A DNA stretch of 64,000 bases. It comes from Impatiens glandulifera (lineage: Eukaryota; Streptophyta; Magnoliopsida; Ericales; Balsaminaceae). Positions 22,280 through 33,719 of the stretch are shown here, piece after piece. The first letter of the stretch is position 1; every line of letters begins with the position of its first letter. The notes below the pieces were generated by a model. The model did no database searches and was not told the DNA's origin. It saw only the letters and a program-made list of their open reading frames with translations. The stretch spans positions 20,934,117-20,998,116 of the forward strand of contig NC_061866.1 in NCBI RefSeq assembly GCF_907164915.1. The letters run 5' to 3'. The translations under genes and the position numbers were made by a program.

Positions 22280-24647
22280 TGTTAAGTCAAATTATTTTGA
22301 CTAAGTGTTGAAATAATTTAACCACTGATATTTTGATGATGAAATAACTTATGAGTTTTGATACAAGTGTATTGAGACAATATGTTATAAGACTTAGATC
22401 TAATGAGGGTCATTACACCGATTTTGACTTTCATTGCATAGAAGTAGACGTAAGTCTAATAGAATTAGACGTACAGTCTAACTCATCGGAGTTAGACGTG
22501 TAGTCTAATAGAAGTGTAAAGAATTAGACGAATGGTCTAATGAATACACAGAATTAGACGTAAGTCTAATAGAATTAGACGTACAGTCTAACTCATCGGA
22601 GTTAGACGTGTAGTCTAATAGATGTAAAGAATTAGACGGATGGTCTAATGAATACACGGAATTAGACGTGTCTAATAGAATTAGACGTACAGTCTAACTC
22701 ATCGGAGTTAGACGTGTAGTCTAATAGACGTGTAAAGAATTAGACGGATGGTCTAATGAATACACGGAATTAGACGTAAGTCTAATAGAATTAGACGTAC
22801 AGTCTAACTCATCGGAGTTAAACGTGTAGTCTAATAGATGTAAAGAATTAGACGGATGGTCTAATGAATATACGGAATTAGACGTAAGTCTAATATGCTT
22901 ATAATTAGACGGGTAGTCTAATTGATATTCGGAATTTGACGTACGGTCTAACTCATCAGAGTTAGACGTGTAGTCTAATATATTTGTAATTAGACGTGTA
23001 GTCTAATTTATGCGGAATTAGACGTGTAGTCTAATATATTTGTAATTAGACGGGTAGTCTAATTTATGCGGAATTAGACGTGTAGTCTAACTTAATGAAG
23101 TTAGACGTGCAGTCTAATAGAATGTGAAAGTTAGACGTGCGTCTAAATCCTTCATACAAGTCTGAGGTATAACCGGAATTAGACGTGCAGTCTAACTCAG
23201 TGAACTTAGACGTGCAATCTAATGGTTATTGGATAATTAGACGGGTAGTCTAATTAGTGAAAGTGAGACGTGCGTCTAACTCCTTCAAACAAGTCTAAGG
23301 TAGAACCGGAATTAGACGTGTAGTCTAACTCTGTGGAGATAGACGTGCAGTCTAATAGTTATTGGATAATTAGACGGGTAGTCTAATTAGTGAAAGTTAG
23401 ACGTGCGTCTCACTCCTTCAGACAAGTCTGAGGTAGAACCGGAATTAGACGTGCAGTCTAACTCAGTGGAGTTAGACGTGCAGTCTAATAGTTATTGGAT
23501 AATTAGACGGGTAGTCTAATTAGTGAAAGTTAGACGTGCGTCTAACTCTATCAGAGAAGTCTGAGGTAGAACCGGAATTAAACGTGAAGTCTAACTCAGT
23601 GTAGTTAGACGTGCAGTCTAATGGTTATTGTAATTAGACGCGAGTTTAATTCTATTAGACCAGGCGGTCTAATAGACTTTTTTCTATTAGAAGGAGATGA
23701 CTTATTTCATTAGACTGATTTTCACAATCCGTCTAACTGAAATACGTCTAATGCTTAGTTTAAGCAGTACGCTTGAATCTAGATTTTCTCCTACCCACGT
23801 GCTATAGCTTTTACCTACTCCTGACCACTTTCTAGTGAAGATCAGTACAACAACTATATGCATCCAATCAAGGAATGCCATGTAAGAGAATTTTCCTCAC
23901 ATTACTTGTTTTTCAGGTACATCCCTGATGGAATATTCGGCACACTACCAGTGATGTACGGCCACGATCCTTGTGCTCAGAACCTGCTGTGTACAATGGA
24001 GGCTTTCCAATGGAAGAGTGTCACGTATCATTCTTGAAGATTCGACCGTTAGCTCCTGCTTAGTATTTAACAAATCCTTAGGACAACGGACAATCTGCCT
24101 TAACAAGCACAACTGCTAGCCTTACGAATTCTATCGAAAGAACAAGCAATCTGATTTTGTAGAGAGAGAAACTACTTAATCATCTTGCTTACTGAACTAT
24201 GAAGCTTCTTTCTGATTGTACTGTGTGTGAATCGAGAGAGAGAGCTAGAATCAAAACACATTTAGCTGAGTGATATTCTTCATCTTGTAATTGAACATAA
24301 AGTGTTCTGTTCAATAGTGAGATAAGTGTGTGTGTAAACTGTATTTGATTCTAATCATATTATAGTGAATCCTTCTGGTGGTTGGAAGAAGGGGTGACGT
24401 AGGAGAGTTTCTCCGAACATCCATAAACAAACTGTTGTGTTCTTCATTTCTGTCATCTTTTCATATTTCATCTTGTGCTTCAAACCCAAGTAAACAATTC
24501 CGCCTTAAATCCGTTTCAAATGTTTACAAAAGTTTGCGTAGAATAGAAAGCGAATTAAATCCCTAACATGATTTCTTTCAAACCGTTTTTCATAAGCCTT
24601 CATCATTAGCCAGACCCTAGTCTCTATCGATAAAACCGATCCTATCA
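22280..24647 (+). repeat. Copia B 5' LTR
   Basis: The 2.37-kb LTR starts TGTTAAGTCAAATTATTTTG and ends AACCGATCCTATCA next to the primer-binding site. More than half of it is a palindrome array. A possible TATA-like TATTTAAC lies near 24063, and the shared block GAAGGGGTGACGTAGGAG, followed by CTCCGAACATCCATAAAC, is at about 24388-24428. Confidence 0.92.
22438..23765 (+). repeat. Palindromic array in Copia B 5' LTR
   Basis: Dozens of short inverted repeats follow one another, such as GTTAGACGTGTAGTCTAA, ATTAGACGGATGGTCTAAT and ATTAGACGGGTAGTCTAAT. They are grouped in higher-order units: first a unit of about 95 bases containing AATACACGGAATTAGACGT, then one of about 110 bases containing TCAGACAAGTCTGAGGTAG. 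The arms TTAGAC and GTCTAA stay constant while the centre varies. Confidence 0.9.
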
Positions 24648-24665
24648 ATTGGTATCAGAGCCTTG
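24648..24665 (+). other. Primer-binding site of Copia B
   Basis: ATTGGTATCAGAGCC directly follows the 5' LTR and matches the complement of the initiator methionine tRNA 3' end exactly over TGGTATCAGAGCC (24650-24662). Confidence 0.9.
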
Positions 24666-24696
24666 TTTCTATTCTCAAGCATCAAGAACCCAAAGC

Positions 24697-25878
24697 ATGT
24701 CTTGCATCAATGAAATTCCTCTTCTGTCAAAGGACAACTACGATTGTTGGATGATAAGAATGCAAGCTCACTTGGCTGCTATTGACTATGATATGTGGAG
24801 TGTTATCATCGATGACCCCATAAAGATTTCAAATCCAAGAAGTGAGTGGACTACTGAAGAAAAGGTGACTAACAACCTGGATAATGTTGCTAAGAATATT
24901 CTGTTTCAGTCACTCAACACGAATATGTTATGTGAGATCAAGTCCTGTTCCACTGCAAAAGAAATATGGGATAAGCTCAACCAGATCTACGGTGCAAACT
25001 CTCAAGAAAAGAAGAACTAGAAACCATTCATCTGCAGTCAGAACAAGTCCAGTTGGGCTGACAGCGATACTGAGGAGTCTCCCGCTGAAAAAGAGAATGA
25101 AGCTGTAACATGTCTGATGGCAGATGACCAATCTAAGGTAAATGATATCTCTGCACCATAATTTACAAACGAGAAGTTAACTAATGCACTCAATGAAATG
25201 GCCATTGAGTACAAGAAGTTAACAGACTCTTTTTATGAAATGAAAGTTAAATATGAATCAACTGTTCTTTCTCCAAATCAAGAATCTGAACCAAACGCTT
25301 TTGATGAAAACTTAACAGAGATCTCATATGAGAATGAGATTCTCAAAGAACAGATTCAAACTCTTTCATCTGAAAACAAGAGACTAAACTATATTGTCAG
25401 TGCATGGACAAGATCAGGAGATGTTGTCAAATATCAGATCAGCATGTTGAAACCTGCTAGATCTAGATCCGGTTTGGGATATAATAGAAATGACCCTAAT
25501 ATGTCCTGCAAAAAGTCAAAATCTCCAACTGATAAGCTTAAGCCAATAAGCTTTGTCAAAGGGAGTATGACTGACATTGAATCTGATCCTCTTCATGAAG
25601 AAGTTGTTCTCAAAAATGAAATAGTTTATGTTCCACCAACTGTTAGCTGACTTAAGAATAAGCTAGAAAAGGCTAATAAGTCTGGTAATTTCAAACCTGA
25701 CTCTAAGTCAAGGAGTTTTAAAAGAAAATCTTCTTCAAAAGTTAAAGGATCAGTGGCTAGCAGAAAGTCGTCTGCTAAGTCAAAAACATATGCATTAATC
25801 ACAACTCAAAATGGGAAGTCCATCAGAATAACTCAAATATGGATTCCTAAGGGACTAATTGACCGAGGACCCAATTGA
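24697..25878 (+). pseudogene. Copia B gag, lacking the zinc knuckle
   Basis: ATG at 24697 begins MSCINEIPLLSKDNYDCWMI, followed by MQAHLAAIDYDMWSVI and STAKEIWDKLNQIYGAN, a UBN2-type gag. The frame then goes straight to SQNKSSWADSDTEESPA and AVTCLMADDQSKVND. The roughly 150 residues found at this point in D, including the CCHC knuckle, are missing. A heptad-like region EILKEQIQTLSSENKRL (about 25330-25390) could form a coiled coil. Stops lie at 25018, 25159, 25648 and 25876, all in the same frame. The gag would build particles and contact RNA. Confidence 0.85.
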
Positions 25879-25920
25879 AGGTGGGTACCAAAATATTGTA
25901 AATATTTATTTATGTAGTGA

Positions 25921-27285
25921 CAAATAAATGAAGGACTGGAGGAATCTGTATGGTATCTTGATAGTGGATGTTCCAGGCATATGACAGGAAACAGACGGCT
26001 TCTCATTGATATATCAGATTGCTCTGGACCTAAGATCACATTTGGTGACAACAAGAAGGGTAAGACCATGGGTAAGGGTAAGATTATCCATGGTAACCTA
26101 ACTATTAATGACGTACTGCTGGTTGACAATTTGTGTTATAATTTAATTAGTATTAGTCAATTATGTGATAATGGTTTGTCAGTAGACTTTCAAACTCATG
26201 CATGTTTAGTTAAAGACCAAGATGGAAACATTTGATTGACTGAAAGTAGAGTAGGAAACTCATATAAAATGAATTGGCAAAAAGAGACATCTGACCCTAT
26301 GTGCATGATTGCTAAGAATGACCAGAAATGGTTATGGTATAAACGTTTGAACCATTTGAATTTTAAAACCATCAACAACATTTGTTCAAGCAATTTAGTT
26401 ATTGGTTTACCCAATATTCAGTTTTCAAAGGACAAGATATGCATTGCTCGCCAGTTAGGCAAACAGGGCAGATCATCATTCAAAAGCAAAGGGAAATCAC
26501 AATCCAGCCATATCCTAGAACTTTTACATATGGATCTTTTTGGTCCAATTCTTGTAAAGAGTATAGGAGGAATGAGATTTGCCTTAATTGTTATCGATGA
26601 CTTTTCACGTTTTACATGGGTTGCATTTTTACCATCAAAAGATAAAACTGCTGAAAACTTGATTAGGATATTTAAAGGGATTCATAATCAGAAATCCTTA
26701 AATATCAAATGCATCAAAAGTGATCAGGGAACTGAATTTACTAACAAATACCTATCATCTTATCTTGAGGAGACTGGAATTAGGCACGAGTTGTCTAGTG
26801 CCAGAACTCCACAGCAAAACGGCATTGCTGAGAGAAGAGTGAGAACTCTGAAGGAAGCAGCGAGGTCTATGCTTGCTGAATCAGATGTTCCTCGGAGGTT
26901 CTGGGCAGAAGCCATTAGTACTGCTTGTTATACACAAAATCGGTCAATAATCAACAAAGTCTTTGATAAAACTCCCTATGAACTATATTATGGGAGAATT
27001 CCCACAGTTTCTTACTTTAAGATATTTGGGTGTAAATGTTTTATCCATAACAATGGAAAGGTTTAATTGACTGCTTTTGATTATAAAGCAGATGAGGGAT
27101 TAATGTTGGGATACTAATCAGTAAACAAGGGTTATAGAGTATACAACAAAAGAACACAAACTGTTGAAGAATCCCTTCATGTAGTTTTTGATGAGCCTTT
27201 TGAGAGCAAATCCAATGAACCCATTGATCTTGCTGACAGACTACAAGCGGCTAGTCTTGAGTCTATAATTGAAGAAGAAGAAACC
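25921..27285 (+). pseudogene. Copia B protease and integrase
   Basis: The protease motif is WYLDSGCSRHMTGN (about 25954-25995). GAG-pre-integrase residues follow (LCYNLISISQL, DQKWLWYKRLNH). The zinc-binding site is damaged: the first His is Tyr (WYKRLNH) and the last Cys is Arg (CIAR). The catalytic core shows VIDDFSRFTWV, SDQGTEF and NGIAERRV, so D, D and E survive. Stops lie at 26233, 27064 and 27115. The C-terminal tail leads into the linker before RT. The same frame as gag is kept throughout, as in Copia elements that make one polyprotein. Confidence 0.87.
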
Positions 27286-29072
27286 TTGGAAAAGCGGATG
27301 GCTCTATCTGATCCTGCGGCTGATCCGGTTGAAGATCAACCAGATGTGCAAACTCCTGTTCAACAAGAAGTTGAGAGTTTGGATGTCACGGTGTCACCGG
27401 TTCAGATGACCAATCCCCTTGGTTCCAACTTCAGATGGAACAGAAATCATCCACCAGAACTGATAATCGGAAATCCTTTTTCTCCTCGAAGGACAAGACG
27501 TCAACTGATGGATGAAATGGCCAATTCTGCATTTATTTCTCAAATTGAACCAAAGAAGATTGGTGAAGCTATAGTTGATCCAGATTGGATCAATGCTATG
27601 CAAGAGGAGTTAAACAAATTTCATAGAAATAAAGTGTGGTATCTTACTCCTATACCAACTGACAAGTCAGTCATAGGAACAAGATGGGTATTTAGAAACA
27701 AGCTTAGTGAAGATGGCTTAGTCATTAGAAATAAAGCTCGTTTAGTTGCTCAAGGATACAAACAAGAGGAATGTATTGATTTTGATGAGTCTTTTGCACC
27801 AGTTGCAAGACTAGAGGCAATCAGAATCTTTCTAGAATATGCATCATTTAAGAACTTCAAAGTCTTTCAAATGGATGTGAAAAGTACATTCTTAAATGGA
27901 AAATTAAGTGAAGAAGTATATGTTGAGCAACCCCCTGGTTTCGTAGATAATGTTTTTCCAAATCATGTTTATAGGCTTAACAAAGCATTATATGGTCTAA
28001 AACAAGTTCCTAAAGCTTGGTATGACACTTTAACAAATTTCTTGTTTGATCATGATTTTGTTGTTGGAATAGTGGATAAAACCTTGTTTAGATTTACTAA
28101 AGATTCTCACATATTACTTGTTCAGATATATGTTGATGACATTATCGTTGGGTCAACTAACCCCAAACTGTGTGAGAAATTTGTCAAGCTGATGCAGGAT
28201 AGGTTTGAAATGAGCATGATGGGAGAACTTACGTTCTTCCTTGGGCTTCAGATCCGTCAGCTGGAAAACGGAACTCTCATCAACCAGGCCAAATACACCA
28301 AAGAATTGTTAAAGAAGTTTGGTTTGGAGAACTATTCTACAGCAGCTACTCCAATGAGTTCTTCAGTTAAATTGGATAAAGATGAAGGTGGCCAAAGTGT
28401 CGATGTAACAGCATATAGAGGACTCGTCGGTTCTTTTTTATATGTATCTGCAGCAGGCCAGACATTCAATTTGCTGTTGGTGTTTGTGGCAGATTTCAGG
28501 CTGATCCTAAACTCTCTTATTTTACTGCTGCTAAACGTATTCTTAAATACTTAAAGGGAACTCAAAATGTGGGACTTTGGTATCCGAAAGATTCCAGTTT
28601 CAATTTAATTAGTTTCTCAGATGCATATTATGCAGGATGCAAAATTGATAGAAAAAGCACAAGTGGAATTTGTCAATTCCTTGGAGATCGTCTAATCACA
28701 TGGTTCAGCAAGAAGCAGACGTCTGTTGCCACGTCTACAGCAGAATCAGAGTATCTTGCAGCTGGTAGTTGTTGCTCTCAAGTTTTGTGGATTCAACAAC
28801 AGCTCAGAGACTATGGAATTGAGGCTGATGAATCTCTAATTTTCTACGATAACACAAGTGCTATTGCAATCTCCTACAACCCAGTTCTGCATTCTCGGAC
28901 AAAGCAAATTGAAATCGGGCATCATTTCATCCGAGAACACGTCAAGTAGAAGCAAATTCGTCTTGAACATGTTCCTACAGATCAACAACCTGCGGACATT
29001 TTCACGAAACCTCTACCGGAAGCTAAGTTTTCTCATCTTAGAAACATGCTAGGTCTTGTTGATCTTGATTGA
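27286..29072 (+). pseudogene. Copia B reverse transcriptase-RNase H
   Basis: A 422-residue open frame (27286-28554) covers the linker ([12 protein letters not shown]), [26 protein letters not shown], the core [20 protein letters not shown] and the active site [11 protein letters not shown], which is intact. A single-base loss near 28450 shifts the frame, and RNase H continues at 28557-29072 (SDAYYAGCKIDRKSTSG, STAESEYLAAGSCCSQ, VLHSRTKQIEI). A stop follows EHVK at 28947. The end LRNMLGLVDLD, with TGA at 29070-29072, is the usual Copia C terminus. This is the best-preserved RT in the window. Confidence 0.9.
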
Positions 29073-29856
29073 CAAAATTACGTGCATAAATTGAAGGGGA
29101 ACCTATTGTTCAAAACGCAACTGAACAGATATGAAAGACGGAGGTCTTAATTTGTCCCAAGGATTCAGAGTTTTAAGAAACACAGCTACTTAGACTCTAA
29201 TCTACCTTAGCAGTTTCACCTTTATATGAAATCATTGTCTTGGTTATTTTAACCTGCTTGGTTAAACGGATGCTTCTATTAGACGGACACGTCTAATAGA
29301 CGTTAGATGGTTTTTTTGTCATGAGCAAGAGGATGCTCACGTCTAATCAGACACGCGTGTCTCACGTGATGTTATAGCATAATTAGACGTACACGTCTAA
29401 TAGACTGATTTTCAAAAAGAAGTTGAAAATGTGAAAAGGAAAAAAAACGTCTAACTACCGGTGTAATTAGACTCTTCATCTTCTGGCTTTTCGGACAACT
29501 GTCTTTTAATGATTTCTGTTTAAGTCTTCTTTCCCTCCGAAAAATAAATCAGTCAATCCTCAGAAGAATTGAAGACACGTGTCTCTCAATATGCAAGGAA
29601 TGACTAATATTTTTGACAACTTTTGCTTGTACACTTAGTATTAAACGTTCTGTTTCATGCTAACATTAAATGTTGTGTTTATTGGGAACTGTCTTTTGAA
29701 GTTCTTGACGGTAGGAATAATCATTAGTTTTCTTCTACATGATTAAAACCCTAATATTGATAGGATCATTCACTCTAAAAGATAGAAGATCCTTGAAATC
29801 AATCTCTCTCTCTCTTTAGAAGTTGAATCGTTCAAACCTTTGTTCATCAAATCATA
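29073..29856. other. Spacer between pol and accessory ORF of Copia B
   Basis: No ORF is supported. Palindromes of the LTR type recur, such as TTAGACGGACACGTCTAA (29278-29297) and ATTAGACGTACACGTCTAAT (about 29382-29401). A CT repeat (about 29803-29815) comes shortly before the accessory ORF and could belong to its leader. Confidence 0.55.
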
Positions 29857-30674
29857 ATGTTGCCTTTCCGACCAAAATCGATTCAAGTGGATTTTCAATC
29901 CGTATCCACTCTTCAATCTCCGGGTATGCATAGGATGTTGAATCGTTAAAAGCTTCTGGGCTGAGAAGATTCCTCACCCCTCATGAAACCCATCACGAAC
30001 AGCTCGTTAACGAATTCTTCGAAACCGCTAGCTTCTATCAAGATAGTGTTATTGCTGGAGCAGTAATGGGCCAGATGGTCTGTATTTCAGAAGAATCTTT
30101 TGGTGCGTTTTTCCATCTTCCAAAAGAAGGTATTGCTGATTTCTCGACCACTCCCTCTGATCTAATGATTTCAATGATAAAAGTCTTCACAGATCTCCCT
30201 TTCGTAGACTTCCATGGGAAGAAAAACCTCCTGAAGGTTGAATATGCTCTCTTAAGCGATATCATATCGAAATCCCTTCTATCTAAAGAAACTTTTTACA
30301 AGTATTGTACGAAAGTCTTTCAGATAATGGTGGCTATCACCAGGGTTGTTCCTATGAACTGGACAAGCTTTCTCTTTGGGAATCTTGTCAGAATAGTTGT
30401 TGCTCGGAAAAAGATTTTCGGATTTGATGGTCCTCTCAGCTCTCTTCTTTGTTTTCTCTTGAACGAACCCGATAAAAGCTTTCCCCTTCCTTCTAAGATC
30501 CTGAACTACCAGAAAGTGATAGATTACATTCAAAGGGTGGAAACGCTCAAGTTTAAGAAAAGGAAAAGAGAAGACTCCAACTCCCCTCTAACTGCAGTCT
30601 TAGAGATCTCTTAGGTTGATGTCTATCCTTTCCAGAAAGTCATGACCAGGAAGAAGAAGAAGAATAGTGATTAA
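29857..30674 (+). pseudogene. Accessory ORF of Copia B
   Basis: ATG at 29857 gives MLPFRPKSIQVDFQSVSTLQ. A one-base loss near 29937 then shifts the frame, and the rest continues with GLRRFLTPHE, NEFFETASFY, FGAFFHLPKEGIADF, LLKVEYALLSDIISKSLLSK, NWTSFLFGNLV and a lysine/arginine-rich end KFKKRKRED. The frame stops at 30612 and a short extension ends at 30674. About 250 residues without transmembrane segments, signal peptide or known domain. It lies between pol and the polypurine tract. Homologues lie in A, C and three times in D. Possible roles are unknown; a nucleic-acid or particle function is conceivable from the basic tail. Confidence 0.8.
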
Positions 30675-30883
30675 ATGTCTTTTTGAAGTTATTTTGAATG
30701 TTTTCACGATGTTTTTTGTAAACTTATTCTGGTTACATTGAACAATGTTTTGAGTGTTTCTTCTGAAAACACTCACATGTGATTAACTTGGATGTGTTTG
30801 AATGATTACTTGCATGCTTTTTGTCTATTTATATGATGAATGCATGCTTTGATATATGTATGCAGGTTTGCAATTTCTTCATC

Positions 30884-30897
30884 AAAAAGGGGGAAAT
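30884..30897 (+). other. Polypurine tract of Copia B
   Basis: AAAAAGGGGGAAAT ends just before the 3' LTR start TGTTGGGTC and is the expected plus-strand primer. It is identical to the corresponding site in A. Confidence 0.85.
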
Positions 30898-33185
30898 TGT
30901 TGGGTCAAATTATTTTGACTAAGTGTAAAAATAATTTAACCACTGATATTTTGATGATGAAATAACTTATGAGTTTTGATACAGGTATATTGAGACAATA
31001 TGTTATAAGACTTGGATCTAATGAGAGTCATTAGACCAATTTTGGCTTCATTGCATAGAAGTAGACGTAAGTCTAATAGAATTAGACGTACAGTCTAACT
31101 CATCAGAGTTAGACGTGTAGTCTAATAGACGTGTAAAGAATTAGACGGATGGTCTAATGAATACACGGAATTAGACGTAAGTCTAATAGAATTAGACGTA
31201 CAGTCTAACTCATCGGAGTTAGACGTGTAGTCTAATAGATGTAAAGAATTAGACGGATGGTCTAATGAATACACGGAATTAGACGTAAGTCTAATAGAAT
31301 TAGACGTACAGTCGACGTGGAAAGAATTAGACGGATGGTATAATGAATACATGGAATTAGACGTACAGTCTCACTCCATCGGAGTTAGACGTACAGTCTC
31401 ACTCCATCGGAGTTAGACGTGTAGTCCAATAGATGTAAAGAATTAGACAGATGGTCTAATAAATACACGGAATTAGACGTAATTCTAATATGCTTATAAT
31501 TAGACGGGTAGTCTAATTGATATTCGGAATTAGACGTACAGTCTAACTCATCGGAGTTAGACGTGTAGTCTAATATATTTGTAATTAGACGGGTAGTCTA
31601 ATTTATGCGGAATTAGACGTGCAGTCTAACTTAATGAAGTTAGACGTGCAGTCTAATAGAATGTGAAAGTTAGACGTGCGTCTAACTCCTTCAGATGTGT
31701 TAGGTAGAACCGGAATTAGACGTGCAGTCTAACTTAGTGGAGTTAGACGTGCAGTCTAATGGTTATTGGATAATTAGACGGGTAGTCTAATTAGTGAAAG
31801 TTAGACGTGCGTCTAACTCCTTCAGACAAGTCTGAGGTAGAACCGGAATTAAACGTGCAGTCTAACTCAGTGGATTTAGACGTGCAGTCTAATGGTTATT
31901 GGATAATTAGACGGGTAGTCTAATTAGTGAAAGTTAGACGTGCGTCTAACTCCTTCAGACAAGTCTGAGGTAGAACCGGAATTAGACTTGTAGTCTAACT
32001 CAGTGGAGTCAGACGTGCAGTCTAATGGTTATTGGATAATTTGACGAGTAGTCTAATAAGTGAAAGTTAGACGTGCGTCTAACTCCTTCAGACAAGTCTG
32101 AGGTTGAACCTAAATTAGACGTGCAGTCTAACTCAGTGGAGTTAGACGTGCAGTCTAATGGTTATTGTAATTAGACGCGAGTCTAATTCTATTCGACCAG
32201 GCAGTCTAATAGACGTTTTTCTGTTAGAAGGAGATGACTTATTTCATTAGACTGATTTTCACAATCCGTCTAACTGAAATACGTCTAATGCTTAGTTTAA
32301 GCAGTACGCTTGAATCTAGCTTTTCTCCTACCCACGTGCTATAACTGTACCCTACTCCTGCTCCACTTTCTAGTGAAGATCAGTACAACAGCTATATGCA
32401 TCCAATCAAGGAATGCCACGTAAGAGAATTTTCCTCACATTACTTGTTTTGCAGGTACATCCCTGATGGAATATTCGGCGCACTACTAGTGATGTATGGC
32501 CACGATCCTTGTGCTCAGAACCTGCTGTGTACAATGGAGGCTTTCCAATGGAAGAGTGTCACGTATCATTCTTGAAGATTCGACCGTTAGCTCCTGCTCA
32601 GTATTTAACAAATCCTTAGGACAACGGACAATCTGCCTTAACAAGCACAACTACTAGCCTTACGAATTCTGTCGAACGAACAAGCAATCTGATTTTGCAG
32701 AGAGAGAAACTACTTAATCATCTTCCTTACTAAGCTGTGAATCTTCTTTCTGATTGTACTGTGTGTGGATTGAGAGAGAGAGCTAGAATCAAAACACCTT
32801 TAGCTGAGTGATATTCTTCATCTTGTAATTGAACAGAAAGTGTTATGTTCAATAGTGAGCTAAGTGTGTGTGTAAACTGTATTTGATTCTAATCATATTA
32901 TAGTGAATTCTTCCGGTGGTTGGAAGAAGGGGTGACGTAGGAGAGTTTCTCCGACCATCCATAAACAAACTATTGTGTTCTTCATTTCTGTCATCTTTTC
33001 ATATTTCATCTTGTGCTTCAAATCCAAGTAAACAATTCTGCCTTGAATTCGTTTCAAGTGTTTACACAAGTTTGCGTAGAATAGAAAGCGAATTAAATCC
33101 CTAACAAGAGTTCTTTCAAACCGATTTTCATAAGCCTTCATCCTTAGCCAGACCCTAGTCTCTATCGATAAAGCCGATTTTATCA
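30898..33185 (+). repeat. Copia B 3' LTR
   Basis: Starts TGTTGGGTCAAATTATTTTG, ends AAGCCGATTTTATCA. It carries a palindrome array (31060-32285) with a different unit order from the 5' LTR, while the promoter-distal part is very similar to it. Confidence 0.92.
31060..32285 (+). repeat. Palindromic array in Copia B 3' LTR
   Basis: The same TTAGAC and GTCTAA arms with variable centres, organised in the same two higher-order units as the 5' LTR, with local losses (for example around 31310) and duplicated subunits (GTTAGACGTACAGTCTCAC twice near 31360-31400). Confidence 0.88.
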
Positions 33186-33719
33186 TACATAATATTTTCT
33201 TCTGATCCGAGGAAAGTGCGTATATGGCTGCTGAACATTGAAAAACACCATCGACATTAACAAGATAGAATGAATGCTTTAGGTTCAATAATTCCAAATC
33301 TTTACAATCTCTAAGTCCATCCTTTGTTTTATCTTTAAAATTCATTATAGTTCCCAACAAGCTATCACGAATGTTTTTCTTAATATGCATCACATCCAAA
33401 TTATGCCTCAATCACAATGTTTTCCAATATGGTAGTTCGAAAAATATGTTGAGTTTATTCCAATTATCACCCCGAGATTCATGAGAAATTTTCTCCTTTT
33501 GGGATGGTATTTAGTCAAACAGATGTCTTTCAAATCTGTTGCCTACATTAATATTTTAGTTCTAGACAAAAGATTAGGTGCCATTTTAAACTTTGTAATA
33601 CCGTCAAAAGAATCTCTTTCCCTACGCCAACGATGAGTAGGTGCAAGAAATCATTGATGACTCTTTACGGCTCGCGACGTAAGTCATCACACCGGTATGT
33701 CACAACTCTTTTAACTCGT
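33186..33719 (-). pseudogene. CACTA transposase, TNP2 core part
   Basis: The minus strand reads MRHNLDVMHIKKNIRDSLLG then TIMNFKDKTKDGLRDCKDLE, characteristic of the TNP2 transposase domain (usual form RHNLDVMHIEKNV). The open frame runs into Copia B at 33185, where the last residues are read from LTR sequence and are not real. Upstream, toward 33719, the frame is broken by stops. The solo LTR starts at 33720. Confidence 0.8.

Larger units (their letters stand above)
22280..33185 (+). mobile_element. Copia element B, complete, inserted in the CACTA transposase
   Basis: LTRs at 22280-24647 and 30898-33185 flank gag-pol and an accessory ORF on the plus strand. The flanks are TACAT on both sides (22275-22279 and 33186-33190), a perfect 5-bp duplication. 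The first LTR base pairs are TGTTAAGTC, the second TGTTGGGTC, and both end in ATCA. Primer-binding site and polypurine tract are present. Gag-pol is one frame over most of its length, interrupted by about nine stops, with one frameshift near 28450. Confidence 0.95.

Noticed and set aside
31122..31352. Minus-strand ORF with repeating SLDHPSNSLH/TSNS units
   Set aside because: It is the translation of the palindromic LTR array and not a protein repeat. No matching start context or expression signal is seen.
22280..33185. Functional, autonomous Copia element
   Set aside because: Although YVDD, DSG and DDE residues are intact, gag-pol has several in-frame stops, a frameshift and a damaged HHCC site, and the accessory ORF has a frameshift.
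32893..33411. A 172-residue minus-strand CDS
   Set aside because: Only the part above 33185 is CACTA transposase. The rest reads through the end of the Copia B LTR and is a chance fusion across an insertion border.
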